This document shows, piece by piece, positions 8,120 to 16,399 of a stretch of DNA of 64,000 bases. The DNA comes from CAYNHZ01 sp964397445 (GTDB taxonomy: Bacteria > Bacteroidota > Bacteroidia > Bacteroidales > UBA932). The notes beneath the pieces are model-generated. The model did not search any database. It was not told the origin of the DNA and saw only the letters and a list, made by a program, of their open reading frames with translations. The stretch covers positions 1 through 64,000 of the forward strand of contig CAYNHZ010000006.1 in assembly GCA_964397445.1 (NCBI GenBank), written 5' to 3'. Every line of letters begins with the position of its first letter. Positions within the stretch are counted from its first letter, which is position 1. A program made the position numbers and the translations under genes.

Positions 8120-9778
8120 ATGTATAACTCCCTGAATGATTATCTTGATTTCTTAGAATCCAAAGGTGAACTTATTAGAATAAAGGAGTTTACAGATCCT
8201 ATTTATGATATTACAAAAATAACCGATATTGAGAGCAAGAAAGATGGAGGTGGAAAAGCGCTTCTATTTGAAAACACAGGTACTGAGTATTGTGTAGCAA
8301 CCAATATTATGGGATCCAATTCCCGGATCTTATATGGGTTGGGTTTGAATTATCAAAAAGGGGAGTCGTGGGAGTGCATCCATAACAGGATCGATGATTT
8401 ATTTTCAGAAATAACAAAAGCGAGGATGAGTTTTGGAGACAAAATTAAGATTCTCCCAACTATTTCTAAAGCCTCAAAATGGTTTCCTAAACGATTTAAA
8501 GGGGCTGCTCCATCACAAGAGATTGTTGTTGATGGGGTAGATTGCCTCCCTATTTTAAAATGTTGGCCTCAAGATGGAGGAAGGTTTATAACATTGCCTA
8601 TGGTTCATACTCAAGATCCTAAAACAGGTTTGAGGAATTTAGGAATGTATAGGATGCAAGTCTTTGATAATAAGACAACGGGGATGCATTGGCATATGCA
8701 TAAGACAGGTGCAAAACATTATCGTGAGTGGCAAAAATATAAAGGCGATAACATTATGCCTGTGGCAGTTACTTTGGGTGGCGATCCAGTTTACAGCTAT
8801 TGTGCAACTGCGCCACTCCCGGATGGGGTTGATGAATATATTTTGGCAGGATTTTTAAGAAACAAACCGGTTGAACTTGTTAAGTGTAAAACACAACCTT
8901 TAGAGGTCCCTGCAGATTGTGATTTTGTGATTGAAGGGTATGTTGATGTTAGTGAGGAGAAAGTGATGGAGGGGCCATTTGGAGATCATACAGGATTTTA
9001 TTCCCTCCCTGACATATATCCCCTATTCCATATTACTTGTATAACCAGAAGGAGAGATGCTATTTATCCAGCTACCATAGTTGGTATTCCGCCAATGGAA
9101 GATAAATATCTTGCTATTGCAACAGAAAAAATTTTCTTATCTCCGATTAAAATAGCTATTGCCCCTGAAATCATTGATTTACATCTCCCTGAAGAGGGTG
9201 TAGGACATAATTTCGCCATAGTTAAAATTAATAAAACATATCCCGGACAAGGTTTAAAAATTGCATCAGCCTTATGGGGAGCTGGTCAAATGATGTTCAA
9301 TAAGTTTATGGTGATAGTGAGCGACTCTGTAGATGGAGGTTCTGATGAGATAGATATCAGAAATAAGTCAGATGTTGCTAAAGCAATAAACAATAACTAC
9401 TCCCCTCACAATGACACATATACGACAAATGGACCTTTAGATATTTTGGACCATACGGCTCCTATCTGCGGATTTGGAGGTAAAATGTGTATTGATGCAA
9501 CTATAAAATTTAAAGGCGAAGGGACTCTCTACAAAAGTTTGTCAGATAGAGTCGATAACGGGAACAATATAAGGGTCTCATTAACAAATGATATAGTGAT
9601 CCTTTTAGATAGTCAGGAGAGTCCAGATTCAAAATATAGAAATCTTTGGTTGCTTGGTAGTAATTGCGACCCTGTTAGAGATTCGTGGATCGAAAATGGG
9701 AAATTGGTTCTCGATGCAACAACAAAAAAAGCCATTCAAGGTTTTAATCGTGAATGGCCTGATGAAGTAAAATTCTGA
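8120..9778 (+). CDS. ubiD: UbiD-family prenylated-FMN (de)carboxylase
   Basis: Belongs to the UbiD family, which needs prenylated FMN made by UbiX to decarboxylate aromatic or alpha,beta-unsaturated acids. The 552-aa length is within family range. Typical stretches are visible: VTLGGDPVYSYCATAPLPDG in the cofactor region, EGPFGDHTGFYS containing the conserved acidic residues, and VDGVDCLPILKCWPQDGG early on. The best-known role is in quinone synthesis; Bacteroidetes make menaquinone, and the menG methyltransferase lies 50 kb away, so a quinone role is possible but unproven. No ubiX is visible here. It ends 4 nt from the converging cysteine desulfurase-like gene. Confidence 0.88.
   Translation: MYNSLNDYLDFLESKGELIRIKEFTDPIYDITKITDIESKKDGGGKALLFENTGTEYCVATNIMGSNSRILYGLGLNYQKGESWECIHNRIDDLFSEITKARMSFGDKIKILPTISKASKWFPKRFKGAAPSQEIVVDGVDCLPILKCWPQDGGRFITLPMVHTQDPKTGLRNLGMYRMQVFDNKTTGMHWHMHKTGAKHYREWQKYKGDNIMPVAVTLGGDPVYSYCATAPLPDGVDEYILAGFLRNKPVELVKCKTQPLEVPADCDFVIEGYVDVSEEKVMEGPFGDHTGFYSLPDIYPLFHITCITRRRDAIYPATIVGIPPMEDKYLAIATEKIFLSPIKIAIAPEIIDLHLPEEGVGHNFAIVKINKTYPGQGLKIASALWGAGQMMFNKFMVIVSDSVDGGSDEIDIRNKSDVAKAINNNYSPHNDTYTTNGPLDILDHTAPICGFGGKMCIDATIKFKGEGTLYKSLSDRVDNGNNIRVSLTNDIVILLDSQESPDSKYRNLWLLGSNCDPVRDSWIENGKLVLDATTKKAIQGFNREWPDEVKF
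9724..9758 (-). terminator. Intrinsic terminator of the dsrC-type operon
   Basis: Read on the minus strand, GCCATTCA, a 12-nt loop and TGAATGGC form an 8-bp stem followed directly by seven T. It terminates the minus-strand operon that ends at 9783, yet lies entirely inside the last codons of the converging ubiD gene. On the plus strand the hairpin has no T-run, so it works for one direction only. Confidence 0.7.
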
Positions 9779-9782
9779 TATA

Positions 9783-10946
9783 CTAATTCTTAATAGATGC
9801 TATCTCAGTCACAGCCTCTATAGCTTTGTTAATTTCATCTTCAGTTGTGAATGCCCCTATACTCATTCTAACTGTACCATGAATATCAAATGTACCTATC
9901 CCTTCGTGAACCTTAGGGGCACATTGCAAACCGGTACGAACTGCTATATTATAATCGACATCTAACATTGTACCAACATCACCTGCATCAAATCCTTTAA
10001 TATTGAAACTTAATACAGGATTATGATTGTCTCTATAATCTGCACAATAAGTAGTTACACCATTTATTTTCTGTACAGCTTTTCTAAGTTTATCCCACAA
10101 TTCCATCTCGCGATTATGAATATTCATAACCCCTTTTTCGGTAATCCATTTCACCCCTGCATTTAGACCTGCAACCCCTAATAAATTGAGGGTACCATAT
10201 TCCAAACGATATGGATATTCCTCTAAATGAGAAGGGTAAGCGGAGCGAACACCAGTTCCTCCTGCACGTGTTTTATGGATTTCAATACCTTCGCGAACAT
10301 AAGAGCCACCTATCCCTGTAGGACCCATTAAGCATTTATGACCTGTAAAACAATACACATCAACATTTGAGGCTTGCATATCAAAATCAATAGCGCCTGC
10401 GCCCTGACTTCCATCCACTACAAATATAACCCCCTTCTCCTTACATATTTTACCTATCTGAGCAATGGGTTGAATTGTCCCAATTACATTTGAACAATGG
10501 GTTACAATTACAAATTTTGTATTTGGACGGATAGCGTTTTTAATGTCGTCAGGATCAACAAATCCTTCAGAATTAAACGGGATATATGTTACATCTATTG
10601 TCCCTTCACTTTTGTGGACATAGAGTGGACGTAAAACAGAGTTGTGCTCAAGGTTTGTTGTGATTACATGATCCCCTTTTTTAACAAGACCATTAATAAT
10701 TAGATTCAACGAATCAGTAGCATTGTAACTGAAAGTGAGCCTATTATAATCTTCACCTCCGTTAAACAATTTCGTTAGCATCTTTCTTGTATTATTAACA
10801 ATTTCACCTGTTTCTATTGCAGCGTCAAAACCTGAACGACCGGGATTTACACCATGTTTACGGTAGAAATCACTCATAAAGTCGTAAACCACATCCGGTT
10901 TCGGAAAACTTGTAGCCGAATTGTCGAGATAAATCATTTTACTCAT
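9783..10946 (-). CDS. Class V aminotransferase, cysteine desulfurase-like
   Basis: PLP enzyme of the class V fold (387 aa), most like the SufS/CsdA-type cysteine desulfurases, which remove sulfur from cysteine as an enzyme persulfide. Visible: substrate-site ATSFPKP, H101 in LEHNS, D178 that holds the PLP ring, the Schiff-base lysine K204 in TGHKCLMGP, and a cysteine at C342 in RTGLQCAP, which is where desulfurases carry the sulfur-accepting cysteine. It resembles a subgroup usually annotated only as an aminotransferase. It is the last gene of an operon with DsrC and DsrMK-like partners, 11 nt after the Fe-S subunit. That context suggests it supplies or handles sulfane sulfur for DsrC. No sufBCD or iscU is nearby, so Fe-S assembly is less likely as its main job. 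Confidence 0.85.
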   Translation of the reverse strand: MSKMIYLDNSATSFPKPDVVYDFMSDFYRKHGVNPGRSGFDAAIETGEIVNNTRKMLTKLFNGGEDYNRLTFSYNATDSLNLIINGLVKKGDHVITTNLEHNSVLRPLYVHKSEGTIDVTYIPFNSEGFVDPDDIKNAIRPNTKFVIVTHCSNVIGTIQPIAQIGKICKEKGVIFVVDGSQGAGAIDFDMQASNVDVYCFTGHKCLMGPTGIGGSYVREGIEIHKTRAGGTGVRSAYPSHLEEYPYRLEYGTLNLLGVAGLNAGVKWITEKGVMNIHNREMELWDKLRKAVQKINGVTTYCADYRDNHNPVLSFNIKGFDAGDVGTMLDVDYNIAVRTGLQCAPKVHEGIGTFDIHGTVRMSIGAFTTEDEINKAIEAVTEIASIKN

Positions 10947-10957
10947 ATAAAAAAGTT

Positions 10958-12256
10958 TTAGTTATTGTTTTCAATAATAATAGCATCAGCCACCACCTCA
11001 GCAATTGTTTTGATTGTAACACCAAGTTTATAGTGGTGATTGATTTGTGTCAATTGATCAACACAATTATGACACGGTGTTATTACAATTTTAGCCCCTG
11101 TCTTTCTAATTTGCTCCGCTTTTATCTCCCCAACTTTCAATCTCCTCTCATTATACTCACTCATCGCCAACATTCCACCTCCTCCGCCACAGCAGAAGTT
11201 GTCATTTCCCCATGGGTCCATCTCTACAAGGTTTGTAACAGAAGAGCGAACAACAAATCGTATCTGACTGAGTAAGCCGCCGTTGCGAACAAGATTACAC
11301 GGGTCGTGTATGGTTACTGTTTCTGAATTGAGGGATGGATCCAATTTGATTCTACCTGAACGGATATACTCCTCAAGGAGCTCTACTACAGTGATAGTAT
11401 CGAAATCATAATCAATTTTGAGATAATTTGGTCCTTCCCAACGAAAGGCCCTTGAACCATGCCCGCACTCACCAAGAACAAGCCTTTTACAATTAAGACG
11501 ATGCACCTCGTCATAGAGATTTTGGGCTATCTGTTTAGCTTCAGAATTTTTAGCATTGAAGAAACCATAATTGGTCACATCATAAAATTTTGATGACATT
11601 GTCCAACTCTCTCTCGCCGCATAAAATATTTTAGCTATAGCGGAAATAGATAATGGGAAAAACTTTGGTTCTCTGGGGTTTAATGTGTAAAAAATATTCC
11701 GATTTGGTTTATCGAGAAATATACCTGCTTTTTCATCTCCCAATTCGTCTTGGAGTTCCTCCTCCATCCATTGGATTGTATCAACAAATTCCTCAATAGG
11801 AATACCCATATTATTTCCTGTATTAAGGGCCGCATCTACAGTGCTTTGAAGTGTTTTAGGAACATAACCCATCTCTGCAAGCATCTCCCTCCCCTTTCGC
11901 ACGACATATGGTATATCCACCCCTATCGAACAATGTTTTGCACACCGCCCACACATCGTACAGGCTCCGTATAAAAGATCTACCATCTCCTCTATTTGAC
12001 TATCGTCAAGTTCTTTAGCACCAACAACCCAAGGGGCGTTTTTGCCTAAAAAAGTACAATATCTGCGATACACCGAGCTCACTAAATCCACCTTGTTTGC
12101 AGGGATGTATTTCCTCTCCCCATAAACTTTATAAAACATACAACTCGTTGCACATAATCCACATTTTACACAAGAATTGAGATTGGTTTCAAGTTTTGAA
12201 TCAGAAACCATCTTAAGGACATTTATCCCTTTTTCAAATTGCTCTTTTGTAACCAT
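10958..12256 (-). CDS. DsrK/HdrD-like iron-sulfur protein with CCG domains
   Basis: Predicted cytoplasmic catalytic subunit of a heterodisulfide-reductase-like complex. Counted from an upstream ATG at 12283 (441 aa), it has two [4Fe-4S] ferredoxin motifs, C38-C41-C44-C48 and C108-C111-C114-C118, the second followed by the usual Ser rather than Pro. After these comes a CCG module: C273 in GECGH as a degenerate first half, then C329, C364-C365 and C404-x2-C407, the pattern that binds the noncubane or special cluster where disulfide is cleaved in HdrB/HdrD/DsrK. I use the ATG at 12256 (MVTKEQFEKG, 432 aa) because it starts just after the upstream stop; 12283 would overlap the membrane gene by 22 nt. 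With the next gene upstream it forms a DsrMK-type pair. The GlcF/LutA families share the CCG domains but lack this pairing. Confidence 0.85.
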   Translation of the reverse strand: MVTKEQFEKGINVLKMVSDSKLETNLNSCVKCGLCATSCMFYKVYGERKYIPANKVDLVSSVYRRYCTFLGKNAPWVVGAKELDDSQIEEMVDLLYGACTMCGRCAKHCSIGVDIPYVVRKGREMLAEMGYVPKTLQSTVDAALNTGNNMGIPIEEFVDTIQWMEEELQDELGDEKAGIFLDKPNRNIFYTLNPREPKFFPLSISAIAKIFYAARESWTMSSKFYDVTNYGFFNAKNSEAKQIAQNLYDEVHRLNCKRLVLGECGHGSRAFRWEGPNYLKIDYDFDTITVVELLEEYIRSGRIKLDPSLNSETVTIHDPCNLVRNGGLLSQIRFVVRSSVTNLVEMDPWGNDNFCCGGGGGMLAMSEYNERRLKVGEIKAEQIRKTGAKIVITPCHNCVDQLTQINHHYKLGVTIKTIAEVVADAIIIENNN

Positions 12257-12261
12257 TTTTA

Positions 12262-12915
12262 TTAGAGTTTTGAGGGAGGCCAAGAGCCCCTTCGTCCGTA
12301 AAAGAAACCTAAATGATACCTTGCAAAAAAGAAGAAAAGAATATGCTTAATCTTGCCAAATGGCATCCATATAAAAAGGATTGACATTATTAAATAATAT
12401 GGAATGGCAAATGACGGGTACCACATATATAAGACGGTAAAAATCTGCATTAAAGTCGTAATGATATTTGAAAAATAATCATCAAAAGAAGAAAAATCTC
12501 TAAGATCCTTATTTACAATCCTTTTTGTCAAAATAATAAATCCGCAATGAAAAGAGATTAAGGTAAATATCGGGATGATAGTATGAACAATCTTTACCAC
12601 TTCATATGGGTTATCAGAGGGGAAAAGACCAAGGATATTGGCTATAAAAAGCCAAACAAAAGATAAAAGGGAGATAAATGTACCTATATGAAAAATAATC
12701 CCCGCAGTATATGTGGGGAGATGTAAATAGGCAGACTCTTTATTGGATGGAAGCATTGCAGTTGTACAAGAGTAACATACCCCTTTACATACACTTCCAG
12801 CCGGTTTTGAAAGGTCCTTAACTGACCCTAATCTTATTAAATGTACGAATTTACAAATAAAAGTCACTTTGCAAAATACAAGTGAAATAAGTGCGGTCCA
12901 AAGATACCAAGTCAT
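12262..12915 (-). CDS. DsrM/HdrE-like membrane cytochrome b subunit
   Basis: Integral membrane protein (217 aa) with about five hydrophobic helices, resembling the NarI/HdrE/DsrM haem b subunits that pass electrons from menaquinol to an Fe-S partner. Candidate haem ligands within or at helix ends are H76 (FHIGTF), H111, H123 (SFHCGF) and H191/H201; the C-terminal ARYHLGFFYGRRG block is typical of HdrE/DsrM proteins. A cytoplasmic loop carries C43, C47 and C50. The ATG at 12915 is preferred as it opens straight into the first helix 11 nt after the dsrC stop; an ATG at 12936 would overlap dsrC by 10 nt. It is followed immediately by the DsrK-like gene, so the two subunits probably assemble together. 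Confidence 0.8.
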   Translation of the reverse strand: MTWYLWTALISLVFCKVTFICKFVHLIRLGSVKDLSKPAGSVCKGVCYSCTTAMLPSNKESAYLHLPTYTAGIIFHIGTFISLLSFVWLFIANILGLFPSDNPYEVVKIVHTIIPIFTLISFHCGFIILTKRIVNKDLRDFSSFDDYFSNIITTLMQIFTVLYMWYPSFAIPYYLIMSILFIWMPFGKIKHILFFFFARYHLGFFYGRRGSWPPSKL

Positions 12916-12926
12916 AATGTAATGGA

Positions 12927-13244
12927 TTAGACGCAACCATCCGGTTTAGGCAATCCGGCAACTCTACAAGCACCACGAGCCGGTCCTAATGGAAACAATT
13001 CATATATTTCACGTAGCTTCAATCCTGTCTCTTTACAAATAGTCCTAACCATCGGAGCGTTCCCTTTCTCTATGAAATTATTGCGAATTATATTGATGAC
13101 TGCCCAATGCTTTTCATTAAGTTCATTGATACCATCAGCGCATGCAAATAATTCTGCAACTTCTTTATTCCAAACAGAAGGGTCTGTGAGAAAACCATCA
13201 CCATCAACCTCAAATGTTTTACCTCCTAATACTATTTTTTCCAT
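12927..13244 (-). CDS. dsrC: DsrC sulfur-carrier protein with both redox cysteines
   Basis: DsrC/TusE/RspA family sulfur carrier of 105 aa. The C-terminal arm ends GACRVAGLPKPDGCV: the penultimate C104 (CysA) and C93 (CysB) are exactly 11 residues apart. That is the arrangement of true DsrC, which forms the intramolecular disulfide and trisulfide handled by DsrAB and DsrMK. TusE, the tRNA-thiolation relay protein, lacks CysB, and no tusBCD or mnmA is here. The start at 13244 (MEKIVLGG) gives the standard length; an in-frame extension to 13295 adds 17 residues with no match. First gene of a four-gene operon. No dsrAB, dsrJOP or sulfite-reductase gene lies in the window, so the substrate that charges it is unknown. 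Confidence 0.9.
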   Translation of the reverse strand: MEKIVLGGKTFEVDGDGFLTDPSVWNKEVAELFACADGINELNEKHWAVINIIRNNFIEKGNAPMVRTICKETGLKLREIYELFPLGPARGACRVAGLPKPDGCV

Positions 13245-13265
13245 CAGATTTAAAAATTTTATTTG

Positions 13266-13295
13266 CGAAGTTATAAATAAATAAATAAAATCCAA
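13266..13295 (-). promoter_or_regulatory. Possible promoter of the dsrC operon
   Basis: Minus-strand TTG (complement of 13293-13295), 19 nt, then TAACTTCG (complement of 13266-13273), one base off TAnnTTTG. The position, about 22 nt before the dsrC ATG, is right for an operon promoter; the imperfect -7 box keeps confidence low. Confidence 0.35.
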
Positions 13296-13332
13296 CTGTA
13301 GCGGAAATAATTTTCAATAAAAAACAAATTCG

Positions 13333-13340
13333 TATATTTG
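13333..13340 (+). promoter_or_regulatory. -7 element for the LysE-family gene
   Basis: TATATTTG, an exact TAnnTTTG, 18 nt before the ATG at 13358. No convincing -33 element is seen. Confidence 0.5.
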
Positions 13341-13357
13341 CAAAATATCGATTTTAT

Positions 13358-13993
13358 ATGTTGATGGATTTTATTAAAGGTTTTATTGTCGGTATGGGAG
13401 CATCAATTCCACTTGGTCCCATTGGTGTTCTTTGTATCCAACGGACATTGAGCAAAGGGAGGAACTCAGGATTAATAACTGGAATGGGGGCTGCTCTTAC
13501 AGATACGTTCTTTGCAGCTATTGCACTTTTAAGTTTGACTTTCGTCAATGACCTTATCGGACAATATAGATTTTGGGTTATGATTGTGGGCGGGATAATC
13601 GTTTTAATATTTGGTCTTAAACTATTCTTAACAAATCCTGTCAAACAAATTAAACGGATAAAGTCGGGCAATAAGAGGTATTGGGAAGACTTCTTTTCTA
13701 CAATTCTTATGACTATTACAAATCCAGGAGCTCTGTTTCTTATCCTCGGACTTTTTGCTTTCGCCGGGATAAATTCGTCAGGAGGAGAATCTAAATACTT
13801 GATAGCAACTACATTATGGGGTGTTTTCAGTGGAGCTATATCTTGGTGGTTTATCTTATCGACTTCAATAAATGTATTTAGAAACAGGTTTAGATTAAGA
13901 CAGTTACTTATGATTAATCGGGTGGCAGGGGTAATAATTATGGTGTTGGGGATTATCTCATTATTTGAAGGAATTATTCGTTTTTTGAATTAA
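13358..13993 (+). CDS. LysE/RhtB-family translocator
   Basis: Membrane exporter family for amino acids or related small molecules. The 211-aa protein begins with the LysE signature GMGASIPLGPIGVLCIQ in its first helix and shows about six hydrophobic segments, the usual number. Substrate cannot be told from sequence. It is divergent from the dsrC operon, and the two start regions are about 110 nt apart. It is separated by 94 nt from the polysaccharide locus that follows. Confidence 0.85.
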   Translation: MLMDFIKGFIVGMGASIPLGPIGVLCIQRTLSKGRNSGLITGMGAALTDTFFAAIALLSLTFVNDLIGQYRFWVMIVGGIIVLIFGLKLFLTNPVKQIKRIKSGNKRYWEDFFSTILMTITNPGALFLILGLFAFAGINSSGGESKYLIATTLWGVFSGAISWWFILSTSINVFRNRFRLRQLLMINRVAGVIIMVLGIISLFEGIIRFLN

Positions 13994-14087
13994 TTGTTAT
14001 TTTTTAAATAAAAGCAACAAATATTCCTATTTTTTGTCTACTTTTATATTCTAAAATAAAGTAAGAGGATATCTATAACTTTTAAAA

Positions 14088-14453
14088 ATGAAAAAAAGAA
14101 TTTTAATAATTGACGATAAGCCGACAATTGCTAAAGTGGTTTCCATATATCTTTCGAAGGATTTTGATTTTACATATTTTGAAACCCCTATTAAAGCGAT
14201 ATCCTGGCTTAACGAAGGGAATATGCCAGACTTGATTATTACAGACCTAAGAATGCCAGAAATGAGTGGTGCTGATTTTGTTAAGTATATAAAAAACAAT
14301 GAATTATTTAAGCATATACCTATCATTATTTTATCGAGTGAGGATAGCTCTACTGAGAGGATAAATCTCCTATTAAACGGAGCGACAGATTATATTATCA
14401 AGCCGTTTAATCCACTTGAATTAAAAATCCGTGTAAATAAAATACTATCGTGA
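14088..14453 (+). CDS. Single-domain response regulator (CheY-like)
   Basis: A stand-alone receiver domain of 121 aa with all phosphorylation residues: acidic pair D9/D10, phospho-acceptor D53 in TDLRMPEMSG, S83 in ILSS, and K105 in KPF. It has no output domain. Its TGA overlaps the GTG start of the next gene, a degenerate receiver fused to a sugar-phosphate transferase, so the two are translationally coupled. A reasonable inference is that phosphorylation of this protein is read by the fused enzyme or by the locus, but no partner kinase is adjacent. The nearest kinase is the REC-histidine kinase hybrid at the far end of the locus. Confidence 0.92.
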   Translation: MKKRILIIDDKPTIAKVVSIYLSKDFDFTYFETPIKAISWLNEGNMPDLIITDLRMPEMSGADFVKYIKNNELFKHIPIIILSSEDSSTERINLLLNGATDYIIKPFNPLELKIRVNKILS

Positions 14454-15622
14454 TAGCTGTCTACATATATCTTGGGGATAACTTGGAAAGCATCTCTCTT
14501 TTCTATCAATTGTTAGGAGAAGAGATCCATTTTGCCAAAGATAGGGTAAGTGTTCTTAGGGTAATTTCAGATTTTGCTGATGAAAAAAACGACACAATTT
14601 CACCTGTGCTTTTTATCCAAAAAGATTATCTTAATGATTTTTCGAAGATTCAGTCCATCAAGACATTCTTTCCAAATACCTACATCATCCTTGTTACTGA
14701 CAAACTTACCCCGACAGAATCGGCGACCTACCTAAAAATGGGGATAAACAACACCATCTCCCCAACGCCGGATAAAAACTCTATTGAAGCCTGTCAAAAT
14801 TTTATAAATCAGTATTATAAATTAGTTAATAAGCCACTTCTTTTTAAAGATAATCTTGGGATTTTTGTTTTACCAAAATGGAAAAGGATTTTTGATATTA
14901 TTATCTCTTCATTTGGGATTTTAATCACAAGTCCTCTCCTTCTTATAACGACAGCAGCCATCGCCATTGAAGATGGATTTCCGGTGATTTATAAATCAAA
15001 AAGGGTGGGATCAAATTTTTATATTTTTGATTTTTGGAAATTCAGATCGATGTATAAAAATGCAGATGAACGATTTAAAGAGTTGTCAACTGCCAATCAA
15101 TACTCTAACGAGGATATTTTGAATGATATCGATAAGAATAGAAAAACAATCGACACTACAGATATAAACTTGGAGGATCCAACCATTCTGTTTGACGACA
15201 ATTTTGCCTTTGATGAGAAAGAGATTCAAAATGATCGTAACCTTTCACAAAATAGGGCATTCAATAAATTTGTCAATGACCCGAGAATAACCAAAACCGG
15301 AAGAATTATAAGAAAATTCAGCATCGATGAGCTTCCACAATTATGGAATATACTAAAAGGTGATATGTCGGTAGTCGGTAATCGTCCACTTCCACTTTAC
15401 GAAGCAGAGCTACTCACTTCAGATAGAGATATAGATCGCTTTTTAGCCCCATCCGGGTTGACAGGACTTTGGCAAATTGAGAAAAGGGGCGGGGCAAATA
15501 AAATGTCCCCGGATGAGAGGAAAAAATTAGATATTACCTATGGGAAAACTTTTTGTTTCTCTTTAGATTTAAAAATTATATTAAAAACTTTTACATCTTT
15601 TATCCAAAAGGAGAATGTCTGA
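14450..15622 (+). CDS. Initiating sugar-phosphate transferase with N-terminal pseudo-receiver
   Basis: The C-terminal part (about residues 140-390) is a polyprenyl-phosphate hexose-1-phosphate transferase of the WbaP/WcaJ/PglC class, which loads the first sugar onto undecaprenyl phosphate at the inner membrane. One hydrophobic hairpin (IFDIIISSFGILITSPLLLI) precedes KSKRVG and KFRSM, and the catalytic core SIDELPQLWNILKGDM and LTGLWQI follow. The first 125 residues look like a CheY-like fold but lack the phospho-acceptor aspartate (the beta-3 end reads VLFIQKDY) and the KPF lysine, so this is a pseudo-receiver. An acidic insert of about 60 residues lies between KFRSM and the catalytic motif. 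The start is GTG, overlapping the preceding regulator. It opens the polysaccharide operon. Confidence 0.85.
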   Translation: MIAVYIYLGDNLESISLFYQLLGEEIHFAKDRVSVLRVISDFADEKNDTISPVLFIQKDYLNDFSKIQSIKTFFPNTYIILVTDKLTPTESATYLKMGINNTISPTPDKNSIEACQNFINQYYKLVNKPLLFKDNLGIFVLPKWKRIFDIIISSFGILITSPLLLITTAAIAIEDGFPVIYKSKRVGSNFYIFDFWKFRSMYKNADERFKELSTANQYSNEDILNDIDKNRKTIDTTDINLEDPTILFDDNFAFDEKEIQNDRNLSQNRAFNKFVNDPRITKTGRIIRKFSIDELPQLWNILKGDMSVVGNRPLPLYEAELLTSDRDIDRFLAPSGLTGLWQIEKRGGANKMSPDERKKLDITYGKTFCFSLDLKIILKTFTSFIQKENV

Positions 15623-16397
15623 TATGGTGCAATTTAAATCTATTATTTTCGTCTTTTTTATTTGTTTTTCTTTTGTATGTTCAGGGCAAAATGGAAACCA
15701 AGACTCTACCATTGTCTCAAATAATTACGATTCATACCAAGGGATGAGCCGTAAAATTCTACTCACAGAGTTGCCACCACTTGATACCCTGTTTGCAAAT
15801 GCGAGAATTCGCAATGCAAGACTTTTATCACAAGAGATGGAAATCGAGGTTGCCGCACGGGAAAAAATAACACAACGGAGAATGTGGATGAGTTTTGTTA
15901 GAGGGATGGGCACATATCAATATGGATTGATGGCCAGCCTTGTTGATATAACTCAAGGTGGGGTTCCTATTAACCCTCAGTATTCGAGAAGTGCTCAAAA
16001 CTGGTGGAATGTTGGAGTTGGACTGAATATTCCTCTAAATGAGCTTATTGATATTGGTAATAGGGTTAAAAAAGAGGATGCGAAAATAAAATTGGCACAA
16101 TATGACCTTGAAGTAAAATTTGACGAATTGAAGATAGAGATTGCAGAGGCATACTCTTCCGCTATTTTATCGCTTACCCTATCAAAAGCTTTGTCAGACA
16201 GATATAATTATATGAAGACACAATACGAGGTTTTCGAGAGGGATTTTGTTATCGGAAAGGTTACTTCATTGGAATTGACTACCGCTAAAGGTCAAGAGGT
16301 TACAGCTTATGTTGAACTCCAAAAAGAACTTTCTAACTTAATAAGATATACCACAATTTTAGAAACATTATCTAAAACCCCAATACTTAACTACTAA
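15615..16397 (+). CDS. Half-size TolC-like outer-membrane protein
   Basis: A 260-aa exported protein: a signal peptide (hydrophobic FKSIIFVFFICFSFVCSGQ) then heptad-rich helices and one beta segment (WWNVGVGLNIPLNELIDIGN) that resemble one structural repeat of the outer-membrane efflux protein family. TolC-type proteins normally carry two such repeats in 420-480 residues. This chain has one, so a trimer would make half a barrel, or a hexamer a whole one. It overlaps the transferase by 8 nt and sits 2 nt before the Wzz-like gene, exactly where a Wza-type export protein is usual. A role as outer-membrane exit for the polysaccharide is inferred from position alone. Confidence 0.65.
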   Translation: MSDMVQFKSIIFVFFICFSFVCSGQNGNQDSTIVSNNYDSYQGMSRKILLTELPPLDTLFANARIRNARLLSQEMEIEVAAREKITQRRMWMSFVRGMGTYQYGLMASLVDITQGGVPINPQYSRSAQNWWNVGVGLNIPLNELIDIGNRVKKEDAKIKLAQYDLEVKFDELKIEIAEAYSSAILSLTLSKALSDRYNYMKTQYEVFERDFVIGKVTSLELTTAKGQEVTAYVELQKELSNLIRYTTILETLSKTPILNY

Positions 16398-16399
16398 TT

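Noticed and set aside
9783..10946. SufS of an Fe-S assembly operon
   Set aside because: No sufBCDE or iscU-type gene is adjacent. The operon partners are DsrC and DsrMK-like proteins, so only the broader desulfurase/aminotransferase call is made.
12927..13244. TusE (tRNA 2-thiolation relay) as the identity of the DsrC-like protein
   Set aside because: TusE lacks the second cysteine (CysB). Here C93 and C104 have exact DsrC spacing, and no tusBCD or mnmA is present.
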